Assembly: GCF_902705875.1 (NCBI RefSeq)
Contig: NZ_CACSIK010000001.1
Span: 2,599,166-2,663,165 of the forward strand
Length of the DNA: 64,000 bases
Direction of reading: 5' to 3'
Source: Zhongshania aliphaticivorans
GTDB taxonomy: Bacteria; Pseudomonadota; Gammaproteobacteria; Pseudomonadales; Spongiibacteraceae
Under the pieces are notes generated by a model. It saw nothing but the letters and a program-made list of their open reading frames with translations. It was not told where the DNA came from and did not search any database. Each line of letters begins with the position of its first letter. The first letter of the stretch is position 1. This document shows positions 10,451-20,115 of this stretch, piece after piece. A program made the translations under genes and the position numbers.

Positions 10451-11527
10451 ATGGACAATAGTTATTATCTTGAATGCTGCATCGCCGGTAGCGATATTCC
10501 GCAGCGAATACTACTCAACACCCTGCCAATCACGATTGGCCGCGGCAGTGATTGCTCGGTGATTATCAACACCTCCGCTTTGTCACGACGCCACGCCTGT
10601 ATAGAATACAATCACTCAGAGATAATACTTCGCGACTTAAATAGTACTAACGGCTGCTTTATAAACCATCAGCGAATAGCGGGTCATTCCGCGATAAAAC
10701 CCGGTGATGTTGTCCATTTTGGTGATATTGAGTATTGCCTCAAAGATGATCAAGACATTGTCGACGACGATGAACGTACACGCATTCAGATGCAAACACT
10801 TCCCAAGCATTTCTCACTTAAGCGCAAAGAGCTGTCAGAACTAATAGATCAACAATTGGTGACAACCTTTCAACAAGTCATCACGCTGGGAAATGGCGAT
10901 GTTTATGGTCACGAATTGTTAGGCCGTGGCGAGCACCCGACATTAGGCTCCAGTCCTTTCGAGCTTTTTCAAATTGCTCAGTCACTTAACAAACATGTAG
11001 AACTTAGCAGATTATTTCGACAGCGTGGCTTTGCTCAAGCAGAGCTTGCCGGTATGAACAAACCGTTATTTTTTAACTCCCACCCCGAAGAATGCCACAA
11101 CCCTGACATGCTGTTGCTGGAATTAACAAGACTTCGCAAATTACACCCTGGACTACAGTTGATGTTTGAGGTCCATGAAGCCGCCGTCACTGACATAGGC
11201 GCCATGACTGAAATTCGCAATGAATTAAACGCCTTAGATATTGGCCTTGCGTATGACGATTTCGGTTCAGGGCAGGCACGTTTACGCGAACTCGCTGAAG
11301 CGCCACCCGATATTGTAAAATTTGATATTAGCTTAGTGCGCGGCGTCGGCGATCCGCAATCACCACGTTACAAGCTTCTCTTATCCCTAAACAAGTTAGT
11401 CCAGGAAATGGGCATTGCCACTTTAGCCGAGGGCGTGGAGTCAGAAGATGATGCCCTAGCCTGCAAAGAAATAGGGGTTAATTATTTTCAAGGTTATTTT
11501 TACGGTCGCCCAGCTCCTATTCATTAG
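10451..11527 (+). CDS. FHA-EAL domain protein (putative c-di-GMP phosphodiesterase or sensor)
   Basis: A 358-residue fusion of a phosphothreonine-binding FHA domain (about 20-95; GRGSDCS, SRRHA and LNSTNGCFIN motifs) with a C-terminal EAL domain (about 135-355). The EAL signature is the variant ELLGR, keeping the metal-binding Glu and the Arg. Other catalytic landmarks are present: FFNSHPEE, MFEVHEAA, YDDFGSG, VKFDISLVRG and LAEGVESEDD. Phosphodiesterase activity is therefore plausible but not certain. The FHA domain suggests control by a Ser/Thr-phosphorylated partner. It faces the convergent diguanylate cyclase response regulator 50 bases downstream, supporting a local c-di-GMP circuit. Confidence 0.88.
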   Translation: MDNSYYLECCIAGSDIPQRILLNTLPITIGRGSDCSVIINTSALSRRHACIEYNHSEIILRDLNSTNGCFINHQRIAGHSAIKPGDVVHFGDIEYCLKDDQDIVDDDERTRIQMQTLPKHFSLKRKELSELIDQQLVTTFQQVITLGNGDVYGHELLGRGEHPTLGSSPFELFQIAQSLNKHVELSRLFRQRGFAQAELAGMNKPLFFNSHPEECHNPDMLLLELTRLRKLHPGLQLMFEVHEAAVTDIGAMTEIRNELNALDIGLAYDDFGSGQARLRELAEAPPDIVKFDISLVRGVGDPQSPRYKLLLSLNKLVQEMGIATLAEGVESEDDALACKEIGVNYFQGYFYGRPAPIH

Positions 11528-11577
11528 CACGCAGAGAGTTTTCTACTACTCCAAGCTACTGAGCGCGTTCAAGCTAA

Positions 11578-12537
11578 CTACAAACAAGCCCCCTCAACAC
11601 GATTACGTCCCCCCTCTTTTGCCTTGTATAATTGTTCATCCGCACGTAATAACAAAGTTTTAAAATCGCTATCATTGGGAACAACACACGCCGCACCAAT
11701 ACTAATGGTGACTCGATCAGCCGTATCAGAAGCGGCATGGGGTAAAGCAAGGTCAAAAACACGCTGCCGTATCATTTCTGCTTTCTTGATCGCATCGTCT
11801 AAATGGGTCTCTGGCATTAGGCACACAAACTCTTCGCCACCATATCGAGATACAATATCCCGACCGCGCCACTGATCTTCGGTCAGAGCGTGAGCAACCA
11901 TTTTTAAACAACCATCGCCTTCGAGGTGCCCATAGTGATCGTTATACTTTTTGAAATGATCCACGTCCATCATAATGATCGACAAGGGTTGTTCTGTGCG
12001 CCGACAGGCCCGCCATTCAGCATCAAGTCGTTCATCAAAACGACGACGGTTAGCAATCCCAGTTAAGCCATCTACCGATGCCAACTCTCGCAATGCATCG
12101 GCTTGAATTTTTAACATTAAGTGGGTTTTTACTCGCGCTTTAACAACGGCGGGATTAACCGGTTTAGTAATAAAATCAACCGCACCGACTTCTAAACCCA
12201 ATGTCTCTTCTTCTGGGCTATCTTGTGACGTAACAAAGATAACCGGAATATCACGTGTCTCCACTTCCGACTTTAATCGGCGACACACCTCAATACCGTC
12301 CATTTCTGGCATAACTACGTCAAGTAAAATTAAATCAGGGTTCTTTTGCGAGCAGACCTCTAGCGCCTGCTTCCCGCTGGTTGCCATAAACACATCGCAA
12401 CTGGCACTAAATACCTGATACAACACCTGAATATTGACCGGCTGATCATCAACAACCAACAGCGTCGGCCTATCCGGAATTGTCGCCCCAGGAATTAAAT
12501 CAGAGGCAAACAAAGAATGAGCTTCACTCATATTCAA
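11578..12537 (-). CDS. Response regulator with GGDEF domain (diguanylate cyclase, PleD-like)
   Basis: A 319-residue two-domain regulator. The receiver domain (about 22-140) carries the acidic pair DD, the phospho-acceptor Asp in LILLDVVMPEMDG and the conserved Thr/Lys region (FVTSQD, ITKPVNP). The GGDEF domain (about 155-315) has an intact GGEEF active site and a RGRD inhibitory I-site five residues upstream, so a c-di-GMP-synthesising, product-inhibited enzyme is expected. It lies 59 bases downstream of the hybrid histidine kinase on the same strand, its likely phosphodonor, and converges on the FHA-EAL gene. Confidence 0.94.
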   Translation of the reverse strand: MNMSEAHSLFASDLIPGATIPDRPTLLVVDDQPVNIQVLYQVFSASCDVFMATSGKQALEVCSQKNPDLILLDVVMPEMDGIEVCRRLKSEVETRDIPVIFVTSQDSPEEETLGLEVGAVDFITKPVNPAVVKARVKTHLMLKIQADALRELASVDGLTGIANRRRFDERLDAEWRACRRTEQPLSIIMMDVDHFKKYNDHYGHLEGDGCLKMVAHALTEDQWRGRDIVSRYGGEEFVCLMPETHLDDAIKKAEMIRQRVFDLALPHAASDTADRVTISIGAACVVPNDSDFKTLLLRADEQLYKAKEGGRNRVEGACL

Positions 12538-12596
12538 ACCTTAATAAATATAATGTCATAACATATTCTCACACGTCTATTTCAGCCAATACAGAT

Positions 12597-15500
12597 TTAA
12601 GAGCTGAGAATCGCAGTGAGAATGTCGTCGGCTTTGGCAAAATCTAGCATTGAAATCGCATCACTCAACGCGGACGCCTGCTCCCCGTAGACCGCTAAGC
12701 CAGGCTGTAAATGGGCATGAACTTCCATCGCTCGCATATTGCTATCTTTTAATAGCAGCTGCAGCTCCTGTAGCTGTTCAAGTTCTATTTCAGGCTCGTC
12801 TGTGGCATCGTCATTAGCAACAGGCGAAGGAGAAAGTACTTCAGCGAGATCAAGCAGTACCTCGCATGCTTGCTGCAATAAACTTTCTGAAGAGCCCAAA
12901 ATAGTTTCAATTACCGCAATTTCAACCACACTTTTAGCCGCCATTTCGGCTTCTGACAGCGAGGAAGACAAGGCTTGTGCGCCTAATGTTCCTGACACTC
13001 CCCGTAATGTGTGTAATTCCCGCACCGCACCTGGTCTGTTATTGTTACGCAACAGATCTAATATTACCTGGATATCCTGCTGATGCCGCTCTGCAAATTT
13101 TCTCGCTTGACTAGCATATAATTCGCGGTTATTCCCCATTCTCAACAACGCTTCTTTAAACGCAAACCCCGCTGGCGAAGGAGGTAACGCTTCATTGTCA
13201 GCATTATTTACAGGGGGTGGCATCACTACCTCAGTGCGCCCGCTAGCCTTCAATAAAGCACTAACCAGTTCAGCTAGCTCAAAGGGTTTACCTATATGGT
13301 CATTCATGCCTGCGGCCAAACATGCTTCTTTATCAGCAGGCATTGCATTAGCCGTCATTGCGATAATTGGTAGCTGTGAAAGACCCAAATTATTACGAAT
13401 TTCATGGGTTGCTTGGTAGCCATCCATGACTGGCATTTGTAAATCCATCAACACAACATCAAAGGGTTTGACGGCATCGCGAACACGCTCAACACCTAGC
13501 TTGCCGTTATCAGCAACCTCAATTTCTGCTCCCTCAATCGCCAATAGCTCCCGCGCCACCTGCTGATTAGTGAGGTTATCTTCAACTAATAAAATTCTAA
13601 GACCAGATAAAGCATTATCCGCAGTTTGAGCGTCCTTTATATCTTCAGAAAATGACAGTGACTTACCTGCCTGCGCATCCATAACAGAATTGTAAATATC
13701 TGATGCCGTGACCGGCTTCATAAGGAAACCGTCCAAGGGTGAGCTTTCTGCATCTACACGCTGATCAAACACTTCTTTGGCATGGGCCGTTACCATTACC
13801 AAGCGAGGCCGGCCTATTTCGATATTCAAATTTCGAATTTCTTTTGCCGCTTGCCAGCCATCCATACCTGGCATCATCCAATCTATAAACGCGATATCAA
13901 AGTACTTTTCAGTGCGAAGACTCTCCTCTACCTGACGAATAGCTTCTTCACCAGACGCCGCTTCTTCAGTCGTCCAACCTAAAGACTGACAAATACCACT
14001 GATAATTTGTCTTGCACTACTGTTATCGTCAACAACCAAAATATGTAAATGACGACACTCTGGCGCAACCACTCTTCGTCCAGCGTCGATTAATTTCTGA
14101 TCTTTAACTTTGTTGACTATCAGTGAGAATGAAAAAGTGCTGCCCTTATTTAATTCACTCTCAACTTCAAGCTCTCCGCCCATAAGTCGAATAAGGCGCT
14201 GGCTAATCACCAGCCCTAAGCCGGTGCCACCAAAGCGCCGGTTAGTACCTGCTTCAGCTTGGGTAAAAGAAGCAAAAACACGCTTTTGTTGCTCTTCACT
14301 CATACCGATGCCGGTATCACGTACACTAAACCCCAATACCAAGCTGTCCTTTCGCTCATGCTGAACATATAGCGACAACATTACCTCACCCTTTTCGGTA
14401 AACTTAACAGCATTACCGGCAAGGTTTATTAGGATTTGTTTCATTCTTAGCGAATCGCCCAAAACCACTTTGGGAACCGCCGGGTCAATATTGAACAATA
14501 TTTCGACATTTTTATCGCTTAAATTCATACTAAGAATCACTGCGATATCCCGTAAAACATTATCAATAATGACGGGCTGGATATCTAGAAGTAGCTTACC
14601 CGCCTCGATCTTAGAGAAATCGAGAATATCGTTGATAATGCCAAGTAGTGCTTCGGCGGCGCCACCTGCCTTACGGACATAGTCTGACTGACGATCTGTC
14701 ATCTCGGTATATTTAAGCAAATTCAACATACCTAATATGGCATTCATTGGCGTTCGAATTTCATGGCTCATATTCGCCAAAAATTCACTCTTCGCCTTGC
14801 TGGCATCCTCGGCAATTGCCTTGGCAGCTTCTAATTCTGACTGTTGCTGCTTCTGAACTGTTAAGTCGCGTGCAATACCTAGGTAACCAATGACGTTGCC
14901 ATCATTTCCGTACAAGGTATTACTTTTCAACATCACCGGAAAGCGTGTTCCATCCTTACGTATAAAAGTCCATTCACGCTCATAATTTACATTGCCTAAT
15001 ACCGTCTTGCCCTCTTCGCCTGATTTACTCAATCGTTCTAATTCAGGAAATATTTCATTAGGGTCAAACAACACCCACATCGGTTTTTTATTGACGATTT
15101 CATCGGCGCGATAACCCAGCATCCTTTCCGCTGCAGGATTAAACAAGGTAATAATGCCATCAGGTTGATTTGCAAAAATCGCATAACCTGCATTCGCCAA
15201 AATCCCATTTTGTAAGACCGATGCGGTTTGTAGTTCACGGGTACGCAACTCAATTTTTTGCTCTAAACTTTCATTTAGAAGCACCAGATTTTCTTCTGCA
15301 GCTTTCATTTCTGAAATATCGCGCACAATATTCGCAACACCAAAAATTTCGCCATTCGCACCCTGTACGGGTGATACCGTAATCGCTACATCGATTAATT
15401 CGCCATTTTTATGCTGCCGCTGCGTAACAATCCCTGGTAAGGTCTCCCCATCCGATACACGCTTAAAAAAGTCTTGATCCTCTGAAGCCAGCGTGTCAGG

Positions 15501-16742
15501 TACAATCAAACTCACCATACGCTTACCTATCGCTTCATCGATGCTATATCCAAACATCGCCTCAGCTGCACGATTCCAGCTACGAACCACACCATTTAAG
15601 TCTTTACTAATTACTGCATCATCAGTGCCATCAACAATGGCAGCCATTATCGCATTTTGTTGATCGGCCTGAGCTCTGCGACGGAGGTTTCCTGCAATCA
15701 AATAAAGAAACACCAAGGAAAAGCAGATAAAGCCGAATAAAATATACAAATTAAATACTCGCGCTTTAGCCACTGCGGCACCCACAATATCATCGGGTGC
15801 CGTCACCACGATATTTACAGATTGCGCTTCATCATATGACACAGGGCTAAAAGCGGCGTGTATAAGTTGCTGATTGTCTAAGCGAGCAAAAACGGAGTCA
15901 TTACCTTGGTCTTCACTCTGACCAAATTCATCTGACCACCGATAACTATCTCCAAATTCAAAACCGAAGGTTCTTTCCTCAACTGGGTGTAAGAGAAAAT
16001 CTCCATCACTATTTAGTATATAAATATTTTCACCTTCCCCTAGCTCTGCACTTAGGGCTTTGAAAATTTCCTTCATATTCAAATTAATAATTAATATACC
16101 AAACACGTGTTGACTCTCATCAACAATAGGCGTGGCCAAACGTAAAGTAGGAACGTGAGGAACCTCAACCTCACCAAACTCTCGGTTTAAGTTAATTTCA
16201 GAGACATAAACATCGCCGGGTTGACGTGCTATGGTTTTTTGAAAATATTCCCGCTCAGCTTTCTGTTGTAAAGAGCTTGAGCCAATAATACGAATTTGAC
16301 CCTCTTTTCTATCTACACGGACCAGTTCACGGCCGCCATCTGCAACACCAATATAACGAAGCTGTATCGCTGAAGGGTGTGTTTCTAAATAACCTGTAAA
16401 TATTTCCTGCAACCGTGTAGACCACAGTCTCTCAGTACTCTGCTCCTGCTCGTCAAAGCCACCGTTACGTTTTGCGCGAATCAGTCCAGCTATGGGGGGG
16501 GTATTGGATAAAAAATAGGCATCTTTTTTTAATCGGTCCAAAGTTGCCAGCATCGCTTTACCTCGAGCCTCAGCAACACTGTCAAGATGCCGTTCTAGCA
16601 CCTCTATTTGGTTTTGCCTTACATTGTAATCTGAGATTGGAACCATGACCGTCGCAGCAACAACAAAGACAAGCAGTACCACTAAGAGGTATCGGCTTTG
16701 AATGGTACTCAATAGCGATTTAAAACCTGAAAACACTGACAA
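12597..16742 (-). CDS. Hybrid sensor histidine kinase (Cache-PAS-PAS-HisKA-HATPase-REC-REC-HPt)
   Basis: Inner-membrane phosphorelay kinase of 1381 residues. Transmembrane helices at about 17-37 and 328-350 bracket a periplasmic dCache-like sensor. Two PAS domains follow (about 361-484 and 510-627), then HisKA with phospho-acceptor His660 in MSHEIRTPMN, and an HATPase domain (about 770-890) with GTGLGL. Two receiver domains are at about 900-1018 and 1046-1164, with FIDWMMPGMDG and LMDLQMPVMDG. The C-terminal HPt domain carries His1244 in ELHTLRGVSG. The architecture is BarA/EvgS-like, so the final phosphoryl transfer probably goes through the HPt to a separate regulator. The REC-GGDEF gene directly downstream is the obvious candidate. 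The signal sensed is unknown. Confidence 0.95.
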   Translation of the reverse strand: MSVFSGFKSLLSTIQSRYLLVVLLVFVVAATVMVPISDYNVRQNQIEVLERHLDSVAEARGKAMLATLDRLKKDAYFLSNTPPIAGLIRAKRNGGFDEQEQSTERLWSTRLQEIFTGYLETHPSAIQLRYIGVADGGRELVRVDRKEGQIRIIGSSSLQQKAEREYFQKTIARQPGDVYVSEINLNREFGEVEVPHVPTLRLATPIVDESQHVFGILIINLNMKEIFKALSAELGEGENIYILNSDGDFLLHPVEERTFGFEFGDSYRWSDEFGQSEDQGNDSVFARLDNQQLIHAAFSPVSYDEAQSVNIVVTAPDDIVGAAVAKARVFNLYILFGFICFSLVFLYLIAGNLRRRAQADQQNAIMAAIVDGTDDAVISKDLNGVVRSWNRAAEAMFGYSIDEAIGKRMVSLIVPDTLASEDQDFFKRVSDGETLPGIVTQRQHKNGELIDVAITVSPVQGANGEIFGVANIVRDISEMKAAEENLVLLNESLEQKIELRTRELQTASVLQNGILANAGYAIFANQPDGIITLFNPAAERMLGYRADEIVNKKPMWVLFDPNEIFPELERLSKSGEEGKTVLGNVNYEREWTFIRKDGTRFPVMLKSNTLYGNDGNVIGYLGIARDLTVQKQQQSELEAAKAIAEDASKAKSEFLANMSHEIRTPMNAILGMLNLLKYTEMTDRQSDYVRKAGGAAEALLGIINDILDFSKIEAGKLLLDIQPVIIDNVLRDIAVILSMNLSDKNVEILFNIDPAVPKVVLGDSLRMKQILINLAGNAVKFTEKGEVMLSLYVQHERKDSLVLGFSVRDTGIGMSEEQQKRVFASFTQAEAGTNRRFGGTGLGLVISQRLIRLMGGELEVESELNKGSTFSFSLIVNKVKDQKLIDAGRRVVAPECRHLHILVVDDNSSARQIISGICQSLGWTTEEAASGEEAIRQVEESLRTEKYFDIAFIDWMMPGMDGWQAAKEIRNLNIEIGRPRLVMVTAHAKEVFDQRVDAESSPLDGFLMKPVTASDIYNSVMDAQAGKSLSFSEDIKDAQTADNALSGLRILLVEDNLTNQQVARELLAIEGAEIEVADNGKLGVERVRDAVKPFDVVLMDLQMPVMDGYQATHEIRNNLGLSQLPIIAMTANAMPADKEACLAAGMNDHIGKPFELAELVSALLKASGRTEVVMPPPVNNADNEALPPSPAGFAFKEALLRMGNNRELYASQARKFAERHQQDIQVILDLLRNNNRPGAVRELHTLRGVSGTLGAQALSSSLSEAEMAAKSVVEIAVIETILGSSESLLQQACEVLLDLAEVLSPSPVANDDATDEPEIELEQLQELQLLLKDSNMRAMEVHAHLQPGLAVYGEQASALSDAISMLDFAKADDILTAILSS

Positions 16743-17172
16743 CCCCTAACTATAATACTAAGTTCCGATCCGAATGACCTATCATCCGTAGAGGGGCTTA
16801 GCATTTAAAAAACACTCATTATCTACTTTAACATCCCACCTTATATACTATAGAGAGTATGCGACAAAGTCCCACTTACAATGGCACCCAAACACATTCA
16901 GAGACACTAGAGAACACCACCTCTTAGTATACATATATAGCAATACGGGTAATTAGAGTGCCTTATTGCTAGCCTAGGCGGCAACAAAAACAGTAGAACA
17001 AGTCATAGGAAACTATTAGGAGGGGTATCTTATCAGCACGTACAAAAATAACGCCATCTTGATCGGAATGGAATCAAGAAGTACAAAGCTAATCAATAAG
17101 GTACAGAATGCGCCTCATTCACATATACGGCGGTTAGATCCTGAGCAGTAGCAACAAGAGCGCGCTGTTGGC
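16743..17172. other. Intergenic region upstream of the hybrid kinase
   Basis: About 430 bases without a credible gene, RNA or strong hairpin. It is AT-rich and presumably holds the kinase promoter. Nothing else specific could be recognised. Confidence 0.5.
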
Positions 17173-17451
17173 CTAAGCCAAGGCCACCTTCAAGCCGAGA
17201 TCCGGCGCATTTTCACCATCGTCCCATGAATGATCAATCAAAAATGCCTTCCCGCCGCAGCCATTTTCCAGCATGACAGATTTAATATCGTTTATAGTGC
17301 GGCGACATAGCGGCTTACTGTCAGCTTCGTAAATTTTAAGCAAACGTCCGCCCAAAGCCACAAACGCGATATACATGCCGCCCTCAATAGCACGAATGAT
17401 TACTTCTGAAATCGGTAGGGCTGCTAACTGATCCGTAAATACTTTTGTCAT
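17173..17451 (-). CDS. Small cytoplasmic protein, DUF6482-like
   Basis: A 92-residue protein from the ATG at 17451, preferred over the upstream in-frame ATG because AGGTG lies 6 bases before it. The pattern of an EGGMYIAFVALGGRLLKIYEAD strand pair followed by a helix near TINDIKSVM resembles the DUF6482 family of gammaproteobacteria (function unknown). That assignment is tentative. It is a single gene with no obvious operon partner. Confidence 0.6.
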   Translation of the reverse strand: MTKVFTDQLAALPISEVIIRAIEGGMYIAFVALGGRLLKIYEADSKPLCRRTINDIKSVMLENGCGGKAFLIDHSWDDGENAPDLGLKVALA

Positions 17452-17717
17452 GATTTCACCTGTTATTATATGCAAAGCAAATGCAGCACATAATTAAAAC
17501 CTTCAATACTCTATCTCTCTACGCTTAATCGACTTGAACAGATTTACGCTCAAAGAAAAATATCGTTAATTCCGTCGTGCCGCCTCTACGTAAAAGCAAA
17601 AACAAGGCCAGCTTGAGAGTGACATTAAAAAGTAATTCCATTACATTTTAGCACCCTGTTTGCATTCCGTAAGCTTGTTATAATCTCTCTTCTTTTCAGC
17701 CACGGAAATTGCCTCCT

Positions 17718-18533
17718 ATGACCGCAGTACCTAGCCTTCAAGATGCCACACTGACTGTCACAAATCGTTACGCCACCTTGATACTTGAACGTGACGATGT
17801 ACGAAATGCGCTCACCGGAACGGCGCTAATTGATGATATTTGTAGCGCCATAGAATGGACTAACGCTAATAAAGAGGTGTCTTGTCTCATTATTACAGGT
17901 GCTGGATCTGCATTTAGCTCCGGCGGTAATATTAAAGACATGCGCGATAAAGTCGGTATGTTTGGTGGCAGCCCTGCTGAAATTAGTGAGAGTTACAAAA
18001 AAGGCATACAACGTATTTCACGCACAATGTTTGAAGCAGAAGTAGTCACTATTGCGGCCGTTAATGGTGCAGCCGTAGGCGCTGGATTTGACTTATGCTG
18101 CATGGCAGACATCCGCATAGGCTGTGAGAATACCCGGTTTGGCGAGACATTTATTAACCTCGGCATTATCCCTGGTGATGGTGGTGCTTGGTTCCTGCAA
18201 CGCTTAGTTGGTTATCAACGCGCAGCGGAGCTTACCTTTAGTGGCAGAATCATAGAAAGCGCCGAAGCATTGGATCTTGGACTGTTACTTGAATGTGTAC
18301 CAAAAGAAACACTTTTAGAGACCGCTGAGCGCTATGCCGCAGGCTATGCCAGCAAACCCCCTCAAGCATTAAGGGCAACTAAGCGTCTAATGAAGCTGGC
18401 ACAGCGACAAGAGCTGGCAGATTTTCTGGATGTATGTGCCGATGTTCAAAGTCAATGTCACCACAGCAAAGATCATCAACGGGCTTTAAACGCTTTCATT
18501 AACAAAACAGACGCCCAATTTGAGGGCAATTAA
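17718..18533 (+). CDS. Enoyl-CoA hydratase/isomerase (crotonase family)
   Basis: Crotonase-fold enzyme of 271 residues from the ATG at 17718; a TTG three codons earlier is less likely. It shows the oxyanion-hole motifs ITGAGSAFSSGGNIKDM (about 60-76) and AAVNGAAVGAGFDLCC (about 112-127), and IIPGDGGAWFLQRLVG, where the Glu seen in hydratases is replaced by Asp/Gly. This suggests an isomerase, or a hydrolase/lyase variant, rather than a classic hydratase. It stands alone, converging with spoVR across a shared hairpin, so no pathway can be assigned from context. Confidence 0.88.
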   Translation: MTAVPSLQDATLTVTNRYATLILERDDVRNALTGTALIDDICSAIEWTNANKEVSCLIITGAGSAFSSGGNIKDMRDKVGMFGGSPAEISESYKKGIQRISRTMFEAEVVTIAAVNGAAVGAGFDLCCMADIRIGCENTRFGETFINLGIIPGDGGAWFLQRLVGYQRAAELTFSGRIIESAEALDLGLLLECVPKETLLETAERYAAGYASKPPQALRATKRLMKLAQRQELADFLDVCADVQSQCHHSKDHQRALNAFINKTDAQFEGN

Positions 18534-18561
18534 TATCCCACGCACCGAAATAAATAAAAGG

Positions 18562-18594
18562 CTGTCGCCTCACATGCCAATACGATGGCGACAG
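18562..18594 (-). terminator. Convergent terminator between the crotonase gene and spoVR
   Basis: An 8-bp stem (CTGTCGCC pairing with GGCGACAG) with a 17-base loop. On the minus strand it is followed by a T-rich tract, so it best fits termination of the prkA-yeaH-spoVR transcript, although it also lies 29 bases after the crotonase stop. Confidence 0.75.
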
Positions 18595-18597
18595 TTT

Positions 18598-20115
18598 CTA
18601 AGCCGGGCAGACTTCCACTGTATCCAACACACCCCGGCCTTCCTCATAAATTTCCATTTTTACCGTGAAACCCCATAAACTACTGAGATGCTTTAATACT
18701 TCTTTCGCATCCGCGCTCAAAGGCCGATCACGCAGCTGGTTATATCGCAATGTCAAAGAGCGGTCGCCCATGTGCTCATACCGTAAAATCTGAATATCAG
18801 GCACTAACACATCGCGATTATATTGTTTAGACAACAGGCGCCTAACCTCCCGGTAACCTGCTTCATTATGAATAGCATCAACTCTTAGGTGGTCAGCTTT
18901 GTGCTCATCGGCAATGGCAAATAAATGGAACTCCCGGATCAATTTGGGCGATAAGTACTGCGCAATAAAGGACTCATCCTTGTAATTACGCATCGCAAAA
19001 TCAAGCACTTGCCGCCAGTCTTTGTTTACTAGGTCTGGAAACCACGCTCGGTCTTCATCATCAGGCTCTTCACAAATTCTGCGTATATCCCGCATCATGG
19101 CAAAACCCAAGGCGTAGGGGTTAATACCCGAATAGGCCGGATGGTCAAAGCCTGGCTGCATGACAACATTGGTATGAGATTGCAGTATCTCAAACATAAA
19201 CCCGTCGTCAACCAAGCCCCTGTCATACATTGTGTTTAATAAGGTGTAATGCCAAAAAGTAGCCCAGCCTTCGTTCATCACCTTTGTTAAACCTTGAGGG
19301 TAAAAGTATTGTGCGAGCTTGCGCACAATACGCACGATTTCACGTTGCCAAGGCTCCAATGACGGTGAATATTTTTCAATAAAGTAAAGCAAATTCTCTT
19401 GAGGCTCAGGTGGAAACGAGTGTTTCTTTTGCTTTTCTCCGGTTTTTTTATTCGCTTTTTGTGGCAGTGTTCGCCAAATATCATCGTATTGCTTCCAGGC
19501 ATGCTCTTCACGATCATGCTGCCGCTGTAACTCTTCTTTTGCCGATAATGGTGATGGGCGATGAAAACGGTCAACACCGTGATCCATTAGCGCATGACAG
19601 GCGTCGATCGTCTCTTCAACTCGCTGTTGGCCAAACCGTTGCTCACAATCAAAAATATATTTGCGCGCAAACACCATGTAATCGACAATCGCGTCAGCAC
19701 TGGTCCACTGTTTAAAAAGGTAATTCCCTTTAAAAAAGGAGTTATGGCCGTAAGAGGCATGCGCAATCACCAAGGCTTGCATGGGCATGCTATTGTCTTC
19801 CATCAGATAGGCAATACAAGGATCAGAATTAATAACCAATTCATAAGCCAGCCCGCGCATACCACGCCGATACGCCTCTTCGTTCTGAATAAACTCCTTG
19901 CCGTAACTCCAGTGATTATAGCTAATGGGTAAACCTACCGACGCGTAGGCATCTAGCATCTGCTCAGAGGCGATAACTTCAATCTGATTAGGGTAGGTAT
20001 CGAGACCATATTCTTTGGCAATGACCGCAATTTCTTGGTCATACCGCTGTAACAACTCAAAATCCCAGTCACCTCCCCGAGATAAAATACTGTCCTTTCG
20101 TGATAATGCCGTCAT
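18598..20115 (-). CDS. ycgB: SpoVR family protein (YcgB)
   Basis: A 505-residue cytoplasmic protein of the SpoVR/YcgB family. Diagnostic stretches include ISYNHWSYGKEF, NSDPCIAYLMEDNS, SYGHNSFFKGNYLF, NEGWATFWHYTLLN and the ARYNRD-like region near the C-terminus (SKQYNRDVLVPD). The biochemical activity is unknown. In E. coli, ycgB is RpoS-dependent and belongs functionally with yeaG and yeaH. Here it is the third gene of prkA-yeaH-spoVR, overlapping the yeaH stop by 4 bases, so it is certainly cotranscribed. Confidence 0.95.
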   Translation of the reverse strand: MTALSRKDSILSRGGDWDFELLQRYDQEIAVIAKEYGLDTYPNQIEVIASEQMLDAYASVGLPISYNHWSYGKEFIQNEEAYRRGMRGLAYELVINSDPCIAYLMEDNSMPMQALVIAHASYGHNSFFKGNYLFKQWTSADAIVDYMVFARKYIFDCEQRFGQQRVEETIDACHALMDHGVDRFHRPSPLSAKEELQRQHDREEHAWKQYDDIWRTLPQKANKKTGEKQKKHSFPPEPQENLLYFIEKYSPSLEPWQREIVRIVRKLAQYFYPQGLTKVMNEGWATFWHYTLLNTMYDRGLVDDGFMFEILQSHTNVVMQPGFDHPAYSGINPYALGFAMMRDIRRICEEPDDEDRAWFPDLVNKDWRQVLDFAMRNYKDESFIAQYLSPKLIREFHLFAIADEHKADHLRVDAIHNEAGYREVRRLLSKQYNRDVLVPDIQILRYEHMGDRSLTLRYNQLRDRPLSADAKEVLKHLSSLWGFTVKMEIYEEGRGVLDTVEVCPA

